Positions 8,455 through 17,831 of a DNA stretch of 64,000 nt are shown here, in pieces; the stretch's first letter is position 1, and each line of letters opens with the position of its first letter. The notes beneath the pieces were generated by a model. It did no database searches and had not been told where the DNA came from. It saw nothing but the letters and a program-made list of their open reading frames with translations. This DNA is from Planctomycetales bacterium 10988 (GTDB lineage Bacteria > Planctomycetota > Planctomycetia > Pirellulales > Pb10988), in NCBI GenBank assembly GCA_009664345.1, contig CP043547.1, forward strand, positions 6,166,709-6,230,708. Reading direction: 5' to 3'. The translations under genes were made by a program, and so were the position numbers.

Positions 8455-10788
8455 ATGAACTCCCGACTAGATATGATTCTCTCTCGTTTCTTGCTTTTCA
8501 GTCTCCTAGGCGTTGGCCTGCTGTACCTGCCTGTTTCTGCCCAAATGCCGGAAACGCAGGAAGAAAATACCAAAGAGGATAGCCCTGGTCCTTTGGTGCT
8601 GGAAGAACCGCCAAAGCCGCTGGAGCCTGTTCATCCTCGCACCAAACAGCAGCAAGACCTTCTCGAAGCGACTGCCCTCTTTGCAACCGGGCGTCGCTAT
8701 GAACAACGCGAGCAATACGCGAAAGCCTTGCAATTCTATAAACGAGCCCTCCGCTTCGAACCGGATAGCATTGTGATTCTCAATCAAATCTATCCGCTTG
8801 CTTTGGAACTCAAGCGAACGGAAGAGGCGTTGCGGTACGCCCTCAAAGTGGCTCAGCTAGACCCTAGCAATCATCAACTTGTCCGGCAAGTCGGCTATGA
8901 ACTGATCAATCAAGGGGATTGGAAGCAGGCACTTTCCCTTTTTGAAAAAACAGTGCAAAGCGACGAAATCGACAAGGAATCTCCGACCTATGTCATTCTT
9001 CGCTCGCAGATGGGCGATTTGTACTTTGTCAATGAACAGTATGGCAAAGCCGCCGAAAGCTATGCGATTGTTCGCGATGCTCTTGATGAACCGGAGAAAT
9101 TCAAACTTCCCGCTCGTTTCCAACGCTTGTTACGCGGCGACACTGGCCGTTTTCACGAACGGATGGGGGTCTCGTATCTAAAAAGTGGCGAGCCCAAAAA
9201 GGCGATCAAAGCCTTTCAAAAAGCCCGCGACGAAGAACCGAACACTGGCCGCATGGCCTTCCGTTTGGCCCAAGTCTATTTTCAAACGAATCGGCCTGAT
9301 GAAGCCTTGGCCGAAATGGAAATCTACTTGCAGCATGCCGTTCAACCAGAAGACACCGAGCCTTATGAACTCTTGAAATCGATCTACACTGCCTTAAACA
9401 AGCAAAAAGATTTGATTCCTCGCTTGGAAAGAGAAGCGACAGCAAACGCCCAAAATTTTCCTTTGCAGATGTATCTAGCGGAACTTTATCAAGATCGGCA
9501 GCAAACCGGCAAAGCCTTGGCGATTTATCGTAAACTCATCCAGGTAAATCCTGCTGGGAATGAGAAGGCTGCTGATTACATCCAAGAGGCTTTCCTAGGC
9601 TTGTTGGAAATCCAATTGCAACAAAAGAAGTTTGCGCCTGCCATTCAAATGCTAGGAAGATCCGTGCAATCTGATCGCAGTGGACAACTCATGGCCCGTG
9701 TCTTGCAAGGGTTGGAAGATTATTTCGTCACGGAAGCAACCGATCATCGCCTTGCAGAAGAAGACCTAGAGCTAAGTGACGAGGAAGAGGAAAAGATTGA
9801 TTCTCTTCGCCAGGAGACTTATCAAAAACTCCTGGGTGCCGGCAATCGGCTGAAGTCGAATCGCCCCGAAAACCTGGGTTATGGAGTGCGACTTGCCGCC
9901 GCTTTCCTTTCTTTGGAACTGCAAGACTGGGACAAGGCGGAAGAGTGGTTCCGCTTTACCTTGGAGACGAAACCTGAGAATCCGTTGCGTCTCTATCAGC
10001 AATGGGGTCTTGGCCTATTATTGGAAGATGAAAATGAACGGGCGGTCGCCGTCTTTGAGGAAATCCTTGAAAAAGGCCTCAATGATACCAACGATCCTTT
10101 GATTCATTATCACCTCGCTGGTGCGTTGGAGATGGCCGGGCATACCGATCGGGCGATCGAAATTGCCAAGGAAGCGGTTGCGATGCGTGGGGATTTGGCC
10201 TTGCTCCATCAACGCGTTGCCTGGATTTACTACCATGCTCAGCGTTGGCCGGATGCGATCGAAGCCTATAAAAGTATCACCACTTCTTTCCCCGGAACGG
10301 ATGCGGCCAAACAGGCCCGTTCGATTTTGTCCAGCATCGAGGTGATTCGGAAAAATTTCCCAGAAGCCGAACGGTGGTTGGAAGAGGTTCTCGACGAATA
10401 TCCCGATGATCCCTCGGCAAGCAATGACTTAGGCTATTTGCTGGCGGATCAAGATAAACAACTCCAGCGTGCCTTTCGTTTGGTTAAGATCGCCATTCGG
10501 AGTGAGCCAGACAATGCCGCTTATCTCGATAGTTACGCCTGGACGCTCTTCCGTTTAGGCCAGTTCGAGGAGGCTCTAGAATATCAAACCAAAGCGGTTA
10601 AGCTGGAAGGGGATGATCCGGACGGCGTGTTGCTTGATCACCTTGGCGATATCTATCAAGCCTTGGATCGAAAAAACGAGGCCGTGAATTATTGGAAGCA
10701 GTCTTTGAAATCGCTCAAAGATGCCACCATTCCTGATCCAGAACGCGAACAAAAATTACAACAAAAAATCGAAGCAAACAGCGAGTAA
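8455..10788 (+). CDS. Secreted/periplasmic TPR-repeat protein (777 aa)
   Basis: An N-terminal signal peptide (hydrophobic FLLFSLLGVGLLYLPVSAQ, cleavage near residue 30) is followed by an acidic Pro-rich linker. Tetratricopeptide repeats then fill nearly the whole protein: a group at about 75-175, another at 190-300, and an uninterrupted C-terminal group at about 480-765, with typical A..Y..A....P spacing (e.g. AKALQFYKRALRFEPDS). TPR superhelices are protein-protein scaffolds; no catalytic domain is visible. GAGGAGG lies upstream of the ATG. It sits alone between a probable terminator and yebC. Its role, perhaps in envelope assembly, is unknown. Confidence 0.85.
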   Translation: MNSRLDMILSRFLLFSLLGVGLLYLPVSAQMPETQEENTKEDSPGPLVLEEPPKPLEPVHPRTKQQQDLLEATALFATGRRYEQREQYAKALQFYKRALRFEPDSIVILNQIYPLALELKRTEEALRYALKVAQLDPSNHQLVRQVGYELINQGDWKQALSLFEKTVQSDEIDKESPTYVILRSQMGDLYFVNEQYGKAAESYAIVRDALDEPEKFKLPARFQRLLRGDTGRFHERMGVSYLKSGEPKKAIKAFQKARDEEPNTGRMAFRLAQVYFQTNRPDEALAEMEIYLQHAVQPEDTEPYELLKSIYTALNKQKDLIPRLEREATANAQNFPLQMYLAELYQDRQQTGKALAIYRKLIQVNPAGNEKAADYIQEAFLGLLEIQLQQKKFAPAIQMLGRSVQSDRSGQLMARVLQGLEDYFVTEATDHRLAEEDLELSDEEEEKIDSLRQETYQKLLGAGNRLKSNRPENLGYGVRLAAAFLSLELQDWDKAEEWFRFTLETKPENPLRLYQQWGLGLLLEDENERAVAVFEEILEKGLNDTNDPLIHYHLAGALEMAGHTDRAIEIAKEAVAMRGDLALLHQRVAWIYYHAQRWPDAIEAYKSITTSFPGTDAAKQARSILSSIEVIRKNFPEAERWLEEVLDEYPDDPSASNDLGYLLADQDKQLQRAFRLVKIAIRSEPDNAAYLDSYAWTLFRLGQFEEALEYQTKAVKLEGDDPDGVLLDHLGDIYQALDRKNEAVNYWKQSLKSLKDATIPDPEREQKLQQKIEANSE

Positions 10789-10857
10789 CCCTTTTGTATT
10801 CTCTTTGTTTGCTTAGTCTTTACTTCTATTTTTTCAGCTAGTTAGAGGAGGAAGCCC

Positions 10858-11616
10858 ATGGCAGGGCATTCTCATTGGGCGGGGATTAAACACAAAAAAG
10901 CCGCCGCAGATGCCAAACGTGGAAAGCTTTGGAGCAAACTCTCCAAGCTCATTATCGTCGCTGCCCGCACCGGAGGGGGCGATCCGGCGACGAATCTACG
11001 GCTTCGTTATGCCATCGATGACGCCCGCGCGGTCAGTATGCCGAAGGATAATATCACTCGGGCGATTAAAAAAGGGACCGGCGAACTCGATGGCGGGAAC
11101 TTGGAAGAGGTGATCTACGAAGGCTATGGACCCAGTGGGACGGCTGTTCTCTGTGAGGTTCTCACCGATAACCGCAATCGAACCGCCCCAGAAATCCGCA
11201 AGATTTTTGAGATGCACGGGGGCAATCTCGGCACGACAGGTTGTGTCGCCTGGATGTTCGATACGCGAGGGCTTTTCTTGATTCCCCGCGATAAAGTAAG
11301 CGAGAATCATCTTTTTGAAACCGCTCTGGAAGCAGGAGCCGAAGACGTTCAAAAGCGGGGCGAACATTACGAAGTCGTCTGCGAAACGGATGTCTACGAA
11401 GAGGTGAAAGCCAGCTTTGAAGAGGAAAAGTTCCCTCTTGAAGTCGCGGAAGTCACGAAGATTCCACAAAACACCATCGAACTCGGTGCCGAGGATGGAC
11501 AATCCGTTTTGAGCTTGATGGAAAAACTTGACGACCACGACGACATTCAAAATGTCTACTCGAACTATGATATTCCTGATGAAGTGATGGAAGAGATCGC
11601 CGCCGAAGAAGTTTAA
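10858..11616 (+). CDS. yebC: YebC/PmpR-family protein (252 aa)
   Basis: Matches the YebC/TACO1 family over its full length: MAGHSHWAGIKHKKAAADAK at the N-terminus, where most members have SHWANIKH; then DNITRAIKKGTGELDG and YGPSGTAVLCEVLTDN in the middle; and IPQNTIELGAEDGQSVLSLM near the end. Family members are described as DNA-binding regulators and, more recently, as ribosome-associated factors that help translate difficult motifs. A very strong ribosome binding site (AGAGGAGG) precedes the ATG. Its stop overlaps the stop of the convergent gene in a shared TTAA at 11613-11616. Confidence 0.95.
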   Translation: MAGHSHWAGIKHKKAAADAKRGKLWSKLSKLIIVAARTGGGDPATNLRLRYAIDDARAVSMPKDNITRAIKKGTGELDGGNLEEVIYEGYGPSGTAVLCEVLTDNRNRTAPEIRKIFEMHGGNLGTTGCVAWMFDTRGLFLIPRDKVSENHLFETALEAGAEDVQKRGEHYEVVCETDVYEEVKASFEEEKFPLEVAEVTKIPQNTIELGAEDGQSVLSLMEKLDDHDDIQNVYSNYDIPDEVMEEIAAEEV

Positions 11617-12065
11617 TTCTGTAGCCGCTTCTTCTCAACCTCAACAGCGTGACAAAGTTCATCCGGCGAGACAAGCTGGCCAAACCGGCTTAAGATTTTT
11701 CCATTCACCAACACGGTCGGCAGGGAGAAGATTTGAAAGATGACTAAGAGACTCTCATTAAGAGAACGCCGATAAACCCAGGCATCATGCCATAGTTTGG
11801 GTATCAAATAGAGTTGATTTTTTGGGTCGATCGTAGTGATGACTACTTTCGGCCCATTTTGCTGCGCTGCGTAAAGCTTTCGGGCGGTTTCCCCCAAGAC
11901 AGCAAAATGTTTCTCATAAGAAGTTGTCTTGGACGGTGCTTTCAAGGAAGTCGCCGCTGCCTGCATTCCCCGAGCTGCATTTCCCGAACAACACCCCGCC
12001 GAGCCATCCAACCGCTCAGAGGCATAAATAAAGAGGATCGAGATTTCCTCAGGTGGCTTCTTCAT
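11613..12065 (-). CDS. Thioredoxin-fold-like small protein (150 aa)
   Basis: Not a firmly recognised family. Two features suggest a thioredoxin-like fold: a beta-strand followed by a Cys-Cys pair (LFIYASERLDGSAGCCSGNA, about 10-29) at the position of a redox motif, and a C-terminal LPTVLVNGKILSRFGQLVSP resembling the cis-Pro strand and following segment of thioredoxins (PTVVVNGK). A disulfide or metal-binding role is possible. It lies 16 nt downstream of the bPH membrane gene on the same strand, suggesting an operon. Its stop shares TTAA with the yebC stop. Confidence 0.6.
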   Translation of the reverse strand: MKKPPEEISILFIYASERLDGSAGCCSGNAARGMQAAATSLKAPSKTTSYEKHFAVLGETARKLYAAQQNGPKVVITTIDPKNQLYLIPKLWHDAWVYRRSLNESLLVIFQIFSLPTVLVNGKILSRFGQLVSPDELCHAVEVEKKRLQN

Positions 12066-12081
12066 AAGCGAATGAACAGTG

Positions 12082-12642
12082 TTAGGTTTTCAAGGTCGAT
12101 CGTTCTGTCGTTGGGCTTTGAAGCGTTTCTGCCTGACGCAACGCCCGAAAGGCTTGATAGGTCCGTTGGGCATCCAGACAGTTCTTGGCAAAATTTCGAT
12201 GTCGAGCAACGCCAGAGAAACGAAATGTTTCGATTCCATCCAGCCGAAAAATAATTTCTCCGCACGGATACCAAGATTGTCCCGGCAAAACAACACTCGT
12301 ATCGACCGTATCAAAACGATGCAACGGAATGGAAACACGTTCTTTTTTAGAGAAGGGATGAAAAATCACCAAGCGGCGGTTCGTCAGCTTATACATCTGA
12401 GCAATGCCGGGCAGGACGGAGACGATCGTCAGCAGGGCCGCCAAAGGGAGCGTGGCGATCATTACCAGATTCCGCGCGGTCAGAATAAATCCGGGGCCTT
12501 TATGAGGAACAATTTCGTAAATTCTTCCCAGCATTCGACCTAAGACAAAGGCTCCAATGGTGGGACGAATCGTACGCAACGTTGTCTCCCCGAAAGCGGA
12601 AGGACAAATCCCCGGAATCGCATGTTGGAAGCTTGTCGTCAT
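12082..12642 (-). CDS. Membrane protein with bacterial PH (bPH2-like) domain (186 aa)
   Basis: Residues about 35-85 contain hydrophobic segments (FVLGRMLG and LVMIATLPLAALLTIVSVLP) likely to lie in the membrane. The segment MYKLTNRRLVIFHPFSKKER followed by VSIPLHRFDTVDT is the hallmark start of bPH2/YdbT-like domains (Y.LT..R..... then ..IPL..I..V). The C-terminal ~40 residues look soluble. Function of these domains is mostly unknown; they are common in membrane stress proteins. The downstream thioredoxin-like gene follows after 16 nt. Confidence 0.65.
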   Translation of the reverse strand: MTTSFQHAIPGICPSAFGETTLRTIRPTIGAFVLGRMLGRIYEIVPHKGPGFILTARNLVMIATLPLAALLTIVSVLPGIAQMYKLTNRRLVIFHPFSKKERVSIPLHRFDTVDTSVVLPGQSWYPCGEIIFRLDGIETFRFSGVARHRNFAKNCLDAQRTYQAFRALRQAETLQSPTTERSTLKT

Positions 12643-13243
12643 CAGTCGATCATTTCCTCTTAAAACAACTACGAAATGGCCTACTTACAGAGTATCAGAG
12701 GAACGGAAATTTGGAAACTAGGACTCTAGCCAATTCTCCCGAACCAGAAATCTTTGGGAAAAGTGCTTGATTCAGCACTTCAAGAATGTATTTTATCGGA
12801 AAAGTATCCTTTGGTAAAAAAAGTAGACTTTTTCTTCCGTCGGCCAGAAATCTCTTTTTACAAGTTCTAATTGGTGAAGTAAACTTAGTTAAAACAGGGC
12901 GAGAAATTGGATTACGCTTCATCTACGGTTGTGGATTCGTACCAAGGGCCTTAGTGGGCTGCTCCGTCAGGGGAGTGATGCCATTTTCTGACGAAAGTCC
13001 GCCGTTTTTCTCTCTTTACGATTAATCCATTGGAAACGGTTGTTCGTTCTTCCCTCCGTAGGTCGATAAGCGTTCTATAAACGTGGGTGAATCGTCTTTG
13101 AATCGATGGGTCACCATCTTATTCGGCTTGAAACTCCTTTCGGCTTCAAATGCTGAATGACTAGAACTTTAGAAGATTAGTCACCACCTGCATTTCTAAG
13201 GTTCGCCATGCTATTTATTGAGGATTTTGAAGAGGAATCAATT
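12643..13243. other. Intergenic region before the CSLREC protein
   Basis: About 600 nt, AT-rich in the first half. It contains a 7-bp hairpin AAGTGCT-N6-AGCACTT near 12759-12778 and a GTCAG/CTGAC pair around 12968-12995. No gene-like frame, tRNA or recognised riboswitch was seen. Promoters for the divergent neighbours are expected here. Confidence 0.4.
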
Positions 13244-16036
13244 ATGAAATGGTCTCGTCACCGTCATCCTCTTGGCCTCCGGCAGCTTGCCAATCTTGCC
13301 CGTTCCCCTCGTGAGCGAACGGCTCAGCATTGTTCGTTGCAACTCGATCAGTTAGAAGACCGATCGATGTTGGCGACGTTTGCCGTCGATAGCATGGTGG
13401 ATTTACCGGATAACAATGTCGGCGATGGTATCTGCATGACGGCAGCCGGGGATTGTACCCTGCGAGCCGCTGTTCAAACCGCCAATGAGACCGCTGTTAG
13501 TGACACGATTACTCTGGGAGTTGGGACCTTCATTCTCGATCAGGTCGGGGTTGCACCCGATGACGATACCATTGGGGATTTAGACATTGTTCATGATTTG
13601 GTCATCGAAGGGTCCGGCATTGGACAGACCATCATCGATGCTTCGGCTTTGAGCGACCGAATCTTCCAGCTTGGCTCCGGGGTGAATCTTACTTTACGAA
13701 ATTTGACTCTCCAGAATGGGACCGCTGTCGAGAAAGGTGGAGCAATTTTTAGTGAGGGGTTTCTCCAAATCGAGAATGTGGAATTTCTCAATAATACGGC
13801 CGAAGGCGTGGATGGCGAAAGGATCGGAGAGTCTGGCTCCGACGCCTTTGGGGGGGCCATTTATCATCTCGGTTCCGGTTCGGTCACGATTTCAGGTAGC
13901 CGCTTTGTCAATAATCAGGCCCTGGGCGGGGACGCCTTTCCGGACTTTGCCTCTTCTGAAAACTCCCCCGGTCGTGGCGGTTGGGCTTATGGAGGAGCGA
14001 TTTATGCAGAATTCTCAGACGATATTATCATCGAATCGACGGAATTTTTACAGAATATCGCACAAGGGGGTATCGCGGAACTTGCTGATCGAGCAGAGCC
14101 GAGCGGATCGGCCTTTGGCGGAGCAATCTCGCTTCTCTCGACGGTTTCCTTGACCGTTCAACAAAGCTTTCTCTTTCAGAACCAAGCCATCGGAGGACAG
14201 GCCCCGGTTCAATCGACGGATACGCTTGATATCCCTTTGGCTGGAGATGCTTTTGGAGGGGGGATTTCCGCACTTTCCGTCGAAGGGTTGATCATTCTAG
14301 AAACAACCTTGGCTGAGAATGTGGCTCAAGGTGGTGGTGGCAATCAACTCCCCTCAGGCTTTTCACCGGGTGGGATCGGTTTCGGGGGAGGACTTCACTA
14401 CGAGGCCGATTTTTTTAGTTCTGCGTTTTCAACCTCTGCATTGATCGGCAACAGTACCTTTTCCGCAAATCAAGCTATTGGAGGATCAGGCGGCGGTGTC
14501 GAGGGCGTGGGAACCGCGAAGGGTGGCGGGATCTACAGTGCCGCCGGTGAGTTCTCCTTGGTTCATACCACGATTGTTCTCAACTCCGCTGAAAGTGGGA
14601 TGGTAGGGACTCTCGGAGGCGATTCGACAGGGATTGCAAGAGGCGGTGGATTTTATCGCGAAGAGGCTTCCCCATTTGGTACGGTTCCAGGAATCGTCAG
14701 TGTGATCAACACCATTCTGGCCGAAAATACCGTTTCCGGAGATACCGCTGAGGGACCAGATGCCTTTGGAGAATTGAACGAAGGCGGTGGCGATGTCTTG
14801 AATAATCTCCTAGGTATTGGCGATGGGGCGACGGGTATCTCAGATGGAGTGGATGGAAACTTGGTAGGCACCGCGGGTTCTCCTATCGATCCTCAATTAG
14901 GGCCGCTCCAGATTAATCTTGGCCCAACCCCTACCCATAAACCTGAGGAGACAAGCCCCGCGGTGGATGCCGGAACAGATGTCCTGATCGCCATGTTTGA
15001 CAGTGATCAACAGCTTGAGATGCGCCCACAAGGAGACGCACCGGAGATCGGAGCCGTGGAAATTACTCCGGAAGACGACCCAGGTGATGATCCCGGAGAC
15101 GACCCAGGTGATGATCCGGGGGATGACCCAGGAGACGATCCCGGCGATGATCCAGGAGATGACCCAGGCGATGATGATCCTGGGGACGATCCAACGGATG
15201 TTCCTCAAGATGTGCCTCTTGATGAGATCCCTCCGATTGATCCAGGGGACCTGTATACGCCGGAATTCCCGCAGACCACCCCCGTTCCTGTGCCTCCGAC
15301 CGCGTTCGAATTCCCTCTCTTTGAAACACAGAATACGTTCACGACGCGGAACGATTACCCGGGGATGTTGAATATTCCCATGAACTCCGGAGAGGTCGTA
15401 AATTATGCACAACTTAAACTGTATGTGGTCGAACAAGGTGAGCTTGAGTTGATTTGGACTTTGACCATTAGTCGAAATAATTTGGGAGAAGTGAAGACAG
15501 GCGTGGGCTTCTTTACTCGCATCTTGGCTGGGTTGGAAGATGGCTTGTACCGAATCACGTTGACACGAAATTTAGAGGAATCCCTTGTTTGGGAAGGAGA
15601 AGTGCCACTTGTGCAAAGTGCGATTCTCGAATTGCAGCGAGAGTTTGAGCGAAAGGTAATCGACCCACTGCAAGGAATTCGCCGCAATTTGGAAGACGAG
15701 ATCACGTTCGATTTTGAAGAACGCTACCCCTATGATCCGGCGGTGTGGGCCAAGGAATCCTTCTGGGCGGATTGGCTTAAGAAGCAGGAAGAAGAACGCT
15801 TCCAAGAAGCCGGCTATCCGACACCCTCTTCGAATCGATTTGTGGGAAGTGATGAACCCTCGGGGCAAACCGAATCAAATCCAGTAGAGATTCTCGGAGG
15901 GATTGAGGAGGCGGGTGCTGCCACGCTCTTGTTGGCAACCGTATTGGCTCCTTGGGCACGACAACGGCAGAAAAAGAAGGCCTGTTGGAACTCTTCGGTC
16001 GAGTCGCTGATGCAAAAGCTTTCCGAAGAAGGGTAG
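13244..16036 (+). CDS. Secreted CSLREC-domain parallel beta-helix surface protein (930 aa)
   Basis: The N-terminus is basic and then carries LEDRSMLA, the short motif common at the export end of planctomycete giant surface proteins. A CSLREC domain follows (about 50-90): GDGICMTAAGDCTLRAAVQT. A Gly/Asn-rich right-handed beta-helix (about 100-560) has repeated GGAI and NNTA/NNQA turns, as in pectate-lyase-like polymorphic outer-membrane proteins. Next are about eight tandem GDDP units (about 612-650), an all-beta domain, and a C-terminal hydrophobic stretch with basic residues (LLLATVLAPWARQRQKKK) that may anchor it. The start at 13244 was preferred over 13208 because GAGGAA lies 7 nt upstream. 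Likely adhesin or surface structural role. Confidence 0.8.
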   Translation: MKWSRHRHPLGLRQLANLARSPRERTAQHCSLQLDQLEDRSMLATFAVDSMVDLPDNNVGDGICMTAAGDCTLRAAVQTANETAVSDTITLGVGTFILDQVGVAPDDDTIGDLDIVHDLVIEGSGIGQTIIDASALSDRIFQLGSGVNLTLRNLTLQNGTAVEKGGAIFSEGFLQIENVEFLNNTAEGVDGERIGESGSDAFGGAIYHLGSGSVTISGSRFVNNQALGGDAFPDFASSENSPGRGGWAYGGAIYAEFSDDIIIESTEFLQNIAQGGIAELADRAEPSGSAFGGAISLLSTVSLTVQQSFLFQNQAIGGQAPVQSTDTLDIPLAGDAFGGGISALSVEGLIILETTLAENVAQGGGGNQLPSGFSPGGIGFGGGLHYEADFFSSAFSTSALIGNSTFSANQAIGGSGGGVEGVGTAKGGGIYSAAGEFSLVHTTIVLNSAESGMVGTLGGDSTGIARGGGFYREEASPFGTVPGIVSVINTILAENTVSGDTAEGPDAFGELNEGGGDVLNNLLGIGDGATGISDGVDGNLVGTAGSPIDPQLGPLQINLGPTPTHKPEETSPAVDAGTDVLIAMFDSDQQLEMRPQGDAPEIGAVEITPEDDPGDDPGDDPGDDPGDDPGDDPGDDPGDDPGDDDPGDDPTDVPQDVPLDEIPPIDPGDLYTPEFPQTTPVPVPPTAFEFPLFETQNTFTTRNDYPGMLNIPMNSGEVVNYAQLKLYVVEQGELELIWTLTISRNNLGEVKTGVGFFTRILAGLEDGLYRITLTRNLEESLVWEGEVPLVQSAILELQREFERKVIDPLQGIRRNLEDEITFDFEERYPYDPAVWAKESFWADWLKKQEEERFQEAGYPTPSSNRFVGSDEPSGQTESNPVEILGGIEEAGAATLLLATVLAPWARQRQKKKACWNSSVESLMQKLSEEG
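15073..15190 (+). repeat. In-frame 12-nt tandem repeat coding GDDP
   Basis: About nine degenerate copies of a 12-nt unit (GGTGATGATCCC-like, synonymous changes between units), one with a 3-nt insertion giving an extra Asp. Encodes a (Gly-Asp-Asp-Pro)n acidic spacer, possibly calcium-binding or a stalk. Not a CRISPR array: there are no spacers. Confidence 0.85.
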
Positions 16037-16082
16037 CTACGGCAGAAGACTGTGAGTTCAAATGCCAGGAATTTGTGAACTT

Positions 16083-17189
16083 TTAATGTGGGATCAATTC
16101 GCCGTTCCAATAATCTTCCCAGGAAGTAACCTCACCTTGTTTGGAATAGTAGAGCCACTGATTATGTTTTCGGCCGAGACGATAAAGACCATGCATGCGA
16201 AGGGTTCCGTTAGGATACCATGATTTCCAGGTGCCTTCTCGCATTCCGCCGGAATATCCCCCTTGGGCGATCTTATTTCCTTCCTGATCCCAACGAATCC
16301 AATTGCCTTCTTTCAAGTCGTTCCGATAGGCCCCTTTTTTAGCCATTTGGCCGTTTTCATACCAACTGGCCCATTCACCAAGCTTTTCGCCTTGGTGATA
16401 ATCTCCTTCGGCGGAGAGCGTTCCATTTTCGAACCAAGTTTGCCAAGGTCCTTCATGCTTGCCGGCTTCAAAGGCTCCGGATCGTTGCAATTGACCATTG
16501 GGATACCAACTCTCCCAAAGTCCGGTGCGTCGGCCGTTAGCGTCGAATTCTCCGGTTTGGGCTTTCAACTTGGGGGTATGCCAAAGCGTCCACTTCCCCT
16601 GAGATTTAAACAAATCGACAGGAATTGCCGCTGGCCAGAGCGTTCGGGGATCAAACGAGATTTGCTCTAGAATGGCATCTTCGAGCAGGGCACCGATTAA
16701 ATTGGTTCCCTTCAAAGTTGCTCCACTGAGGTCTGCTCCCCGCAGGTCAGCAAAACTAAAATTCGCATCCGTCAGATTTGCATTACGTAAGTTGCCATAG
16801 CCGAAATCCGCTTCGACACAAGAGGAACGGAGAAGCTCAGCCGACTCTAGATTGGCTTCATAGAGATGAGAACCTTGCAGAACGGCATCGTGAAGGTCGA
16901 TTCGTTCCATTCTTGCCCGAGAGAAAAATGCGTGCTTCGCTTGCAAACCGGCTAAATCCGCATCTCGTAAATCGCTCCCGACGAGATTAATCTCGTAGTC
17001 GGTACGGGGATCAAGTTTGAGATCATGAAGAATCTTCCCGTCCGTTTTACGGCGGATCATGAGGTGATTTTGCGAACGAATCGAGCCAGGTTCTTCGTTA
17101 TGTGCTGCAAGTTGCACGGAACTATCCGAAGGAGAGGGATAGGAAGATTCCTCGGAAGAGTGGATGGAGGAAGCACCAGGGTCTGACAT
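16083..17189 (-). CDS. Pentapeptide-repeat / MORN-variant repeat protein (368 aa)
   Basis: Two repeat domains in one chain. Residues about 70-185 are pentapeptide repeats A(D/N)LXX, e.g. LRNANLTDANFSFADLRGA, forming a quadrilateral beta-helix. Residues about 205-365 hold about six MORN-2 (YwqK-type) repeats of the form G.W..WYPNGQL...G.Y. The first ~45 residues are Ser/Pro/Glu-rich and lack a signal peptide. Both modules are usually protein-interaction scaffolds; MORN-2 repeats also occur next to toxin systems, but no toxin is near. The start at 17189 has TTTGGAG 7-13 nt upstream; the longer frame to 17258 does not. Confidence 0.8.
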   Translation of the reverse strand: MSDPGASSIHSSEESSYPSPSDSSVQLAAHNEEPGSIRSQNHLMIRRKTDGKILHDLKLDPRTDYEINLVGSDLRDADLAGLQAKHAFFSRARMERIDLHDAVLQGSHLYEANLESAELLRSSCVEADFGYGNLRNANLTDANFSFADLRGADLSGATLKGTNLIGALLEDAILEQISFDPRTLWPAAIPVDLFKSQGKWTLWHTPKLKAQTGEFDANGRRTGLWESWYPNGQLQRSGAFEAGKHEGPWQTWFENGTLSAEGDYHQGEKLGEWASWYENGQMAKKGAYRNDLKEGNWIRWDQEGNKIAQGGYSGGMREGTWKSWYPNGTLRMHGLYRLGRKHNQWLYYSKQGEVTSWEDYWNGELIPH

Positions 17190-17831
17190 TGATCGTCTCC
17201 AAACTGAACCGTAGCGGAATTTTACTTCGGTCGGCTCTTGTAGATCTAAGAAGAGCATGGATAGGAACGTATCGTAATTCTACCACATACATTCGTTACT
17301 GAAGGTGTCAATAGAGTACATCGAACTCTATAGGTGTCTTTTTAAGTTATCTATCTAAACATCTCAGCGAGACAACGACTCGCTCTTAGCCCGAAAATGG
17401 GGTACTTCAATAAAAGAAGTAAGCTATAAAGTATTTGATATTAAATACTTATGGAATTCATTCCCTTTAGAAACTTACAGGAAATTTACTTCAACACTCA
17501 ATGATACAAAAAAAGTGTAAACTTTTTCAACCATTTTCTTCAAATATCCCCCATTTTTTGGGTGTATAGTGCAATATTTATTTGATCTCCGCAGAAGAAA
17601 GCCTAGGATTTTCATAAATCACTTTTTCGGATTAATACCTAGAAGATGCTTCTCCCTCTCTAGAGGGAATAGGTATCTGAATTCTCCTAATCGCCCTAAG
17701 CGGTAGGAATTACGAAAAATTTGGTTTTGATCTGGTGATCCTTCAAAAATAGAGTGTTGAACGCAGGGATGCCTAACTAAAATGAAAGAGGAATCACTTG
17801 TTCTTCCGTTCACTTATGGGGAGGTCATCCC
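17190..17831. other. AT-rich intergenic region
   Basis: About 640 nt between divergent genes, with several short hairpins: TAGAGT/ACTCTA near 17314-17332, TACTTC/GAAGTA near 17403-17421, and AAGTATTT-N6-AAATACTT near 17430-17451. None has a clear terminator T-run on the expected side. A 64-codon minus-strand frame at 17619-17813 has no ribosome binding site or recognisable composition. No gene called. Confidence 0.4.

Noticed and set aside
15073-15190. CRISPR-like tandem repeat
   Set aside because: 12-nt units in frame inside a coding sequence, no spacers; it encodes GDDP repeats.
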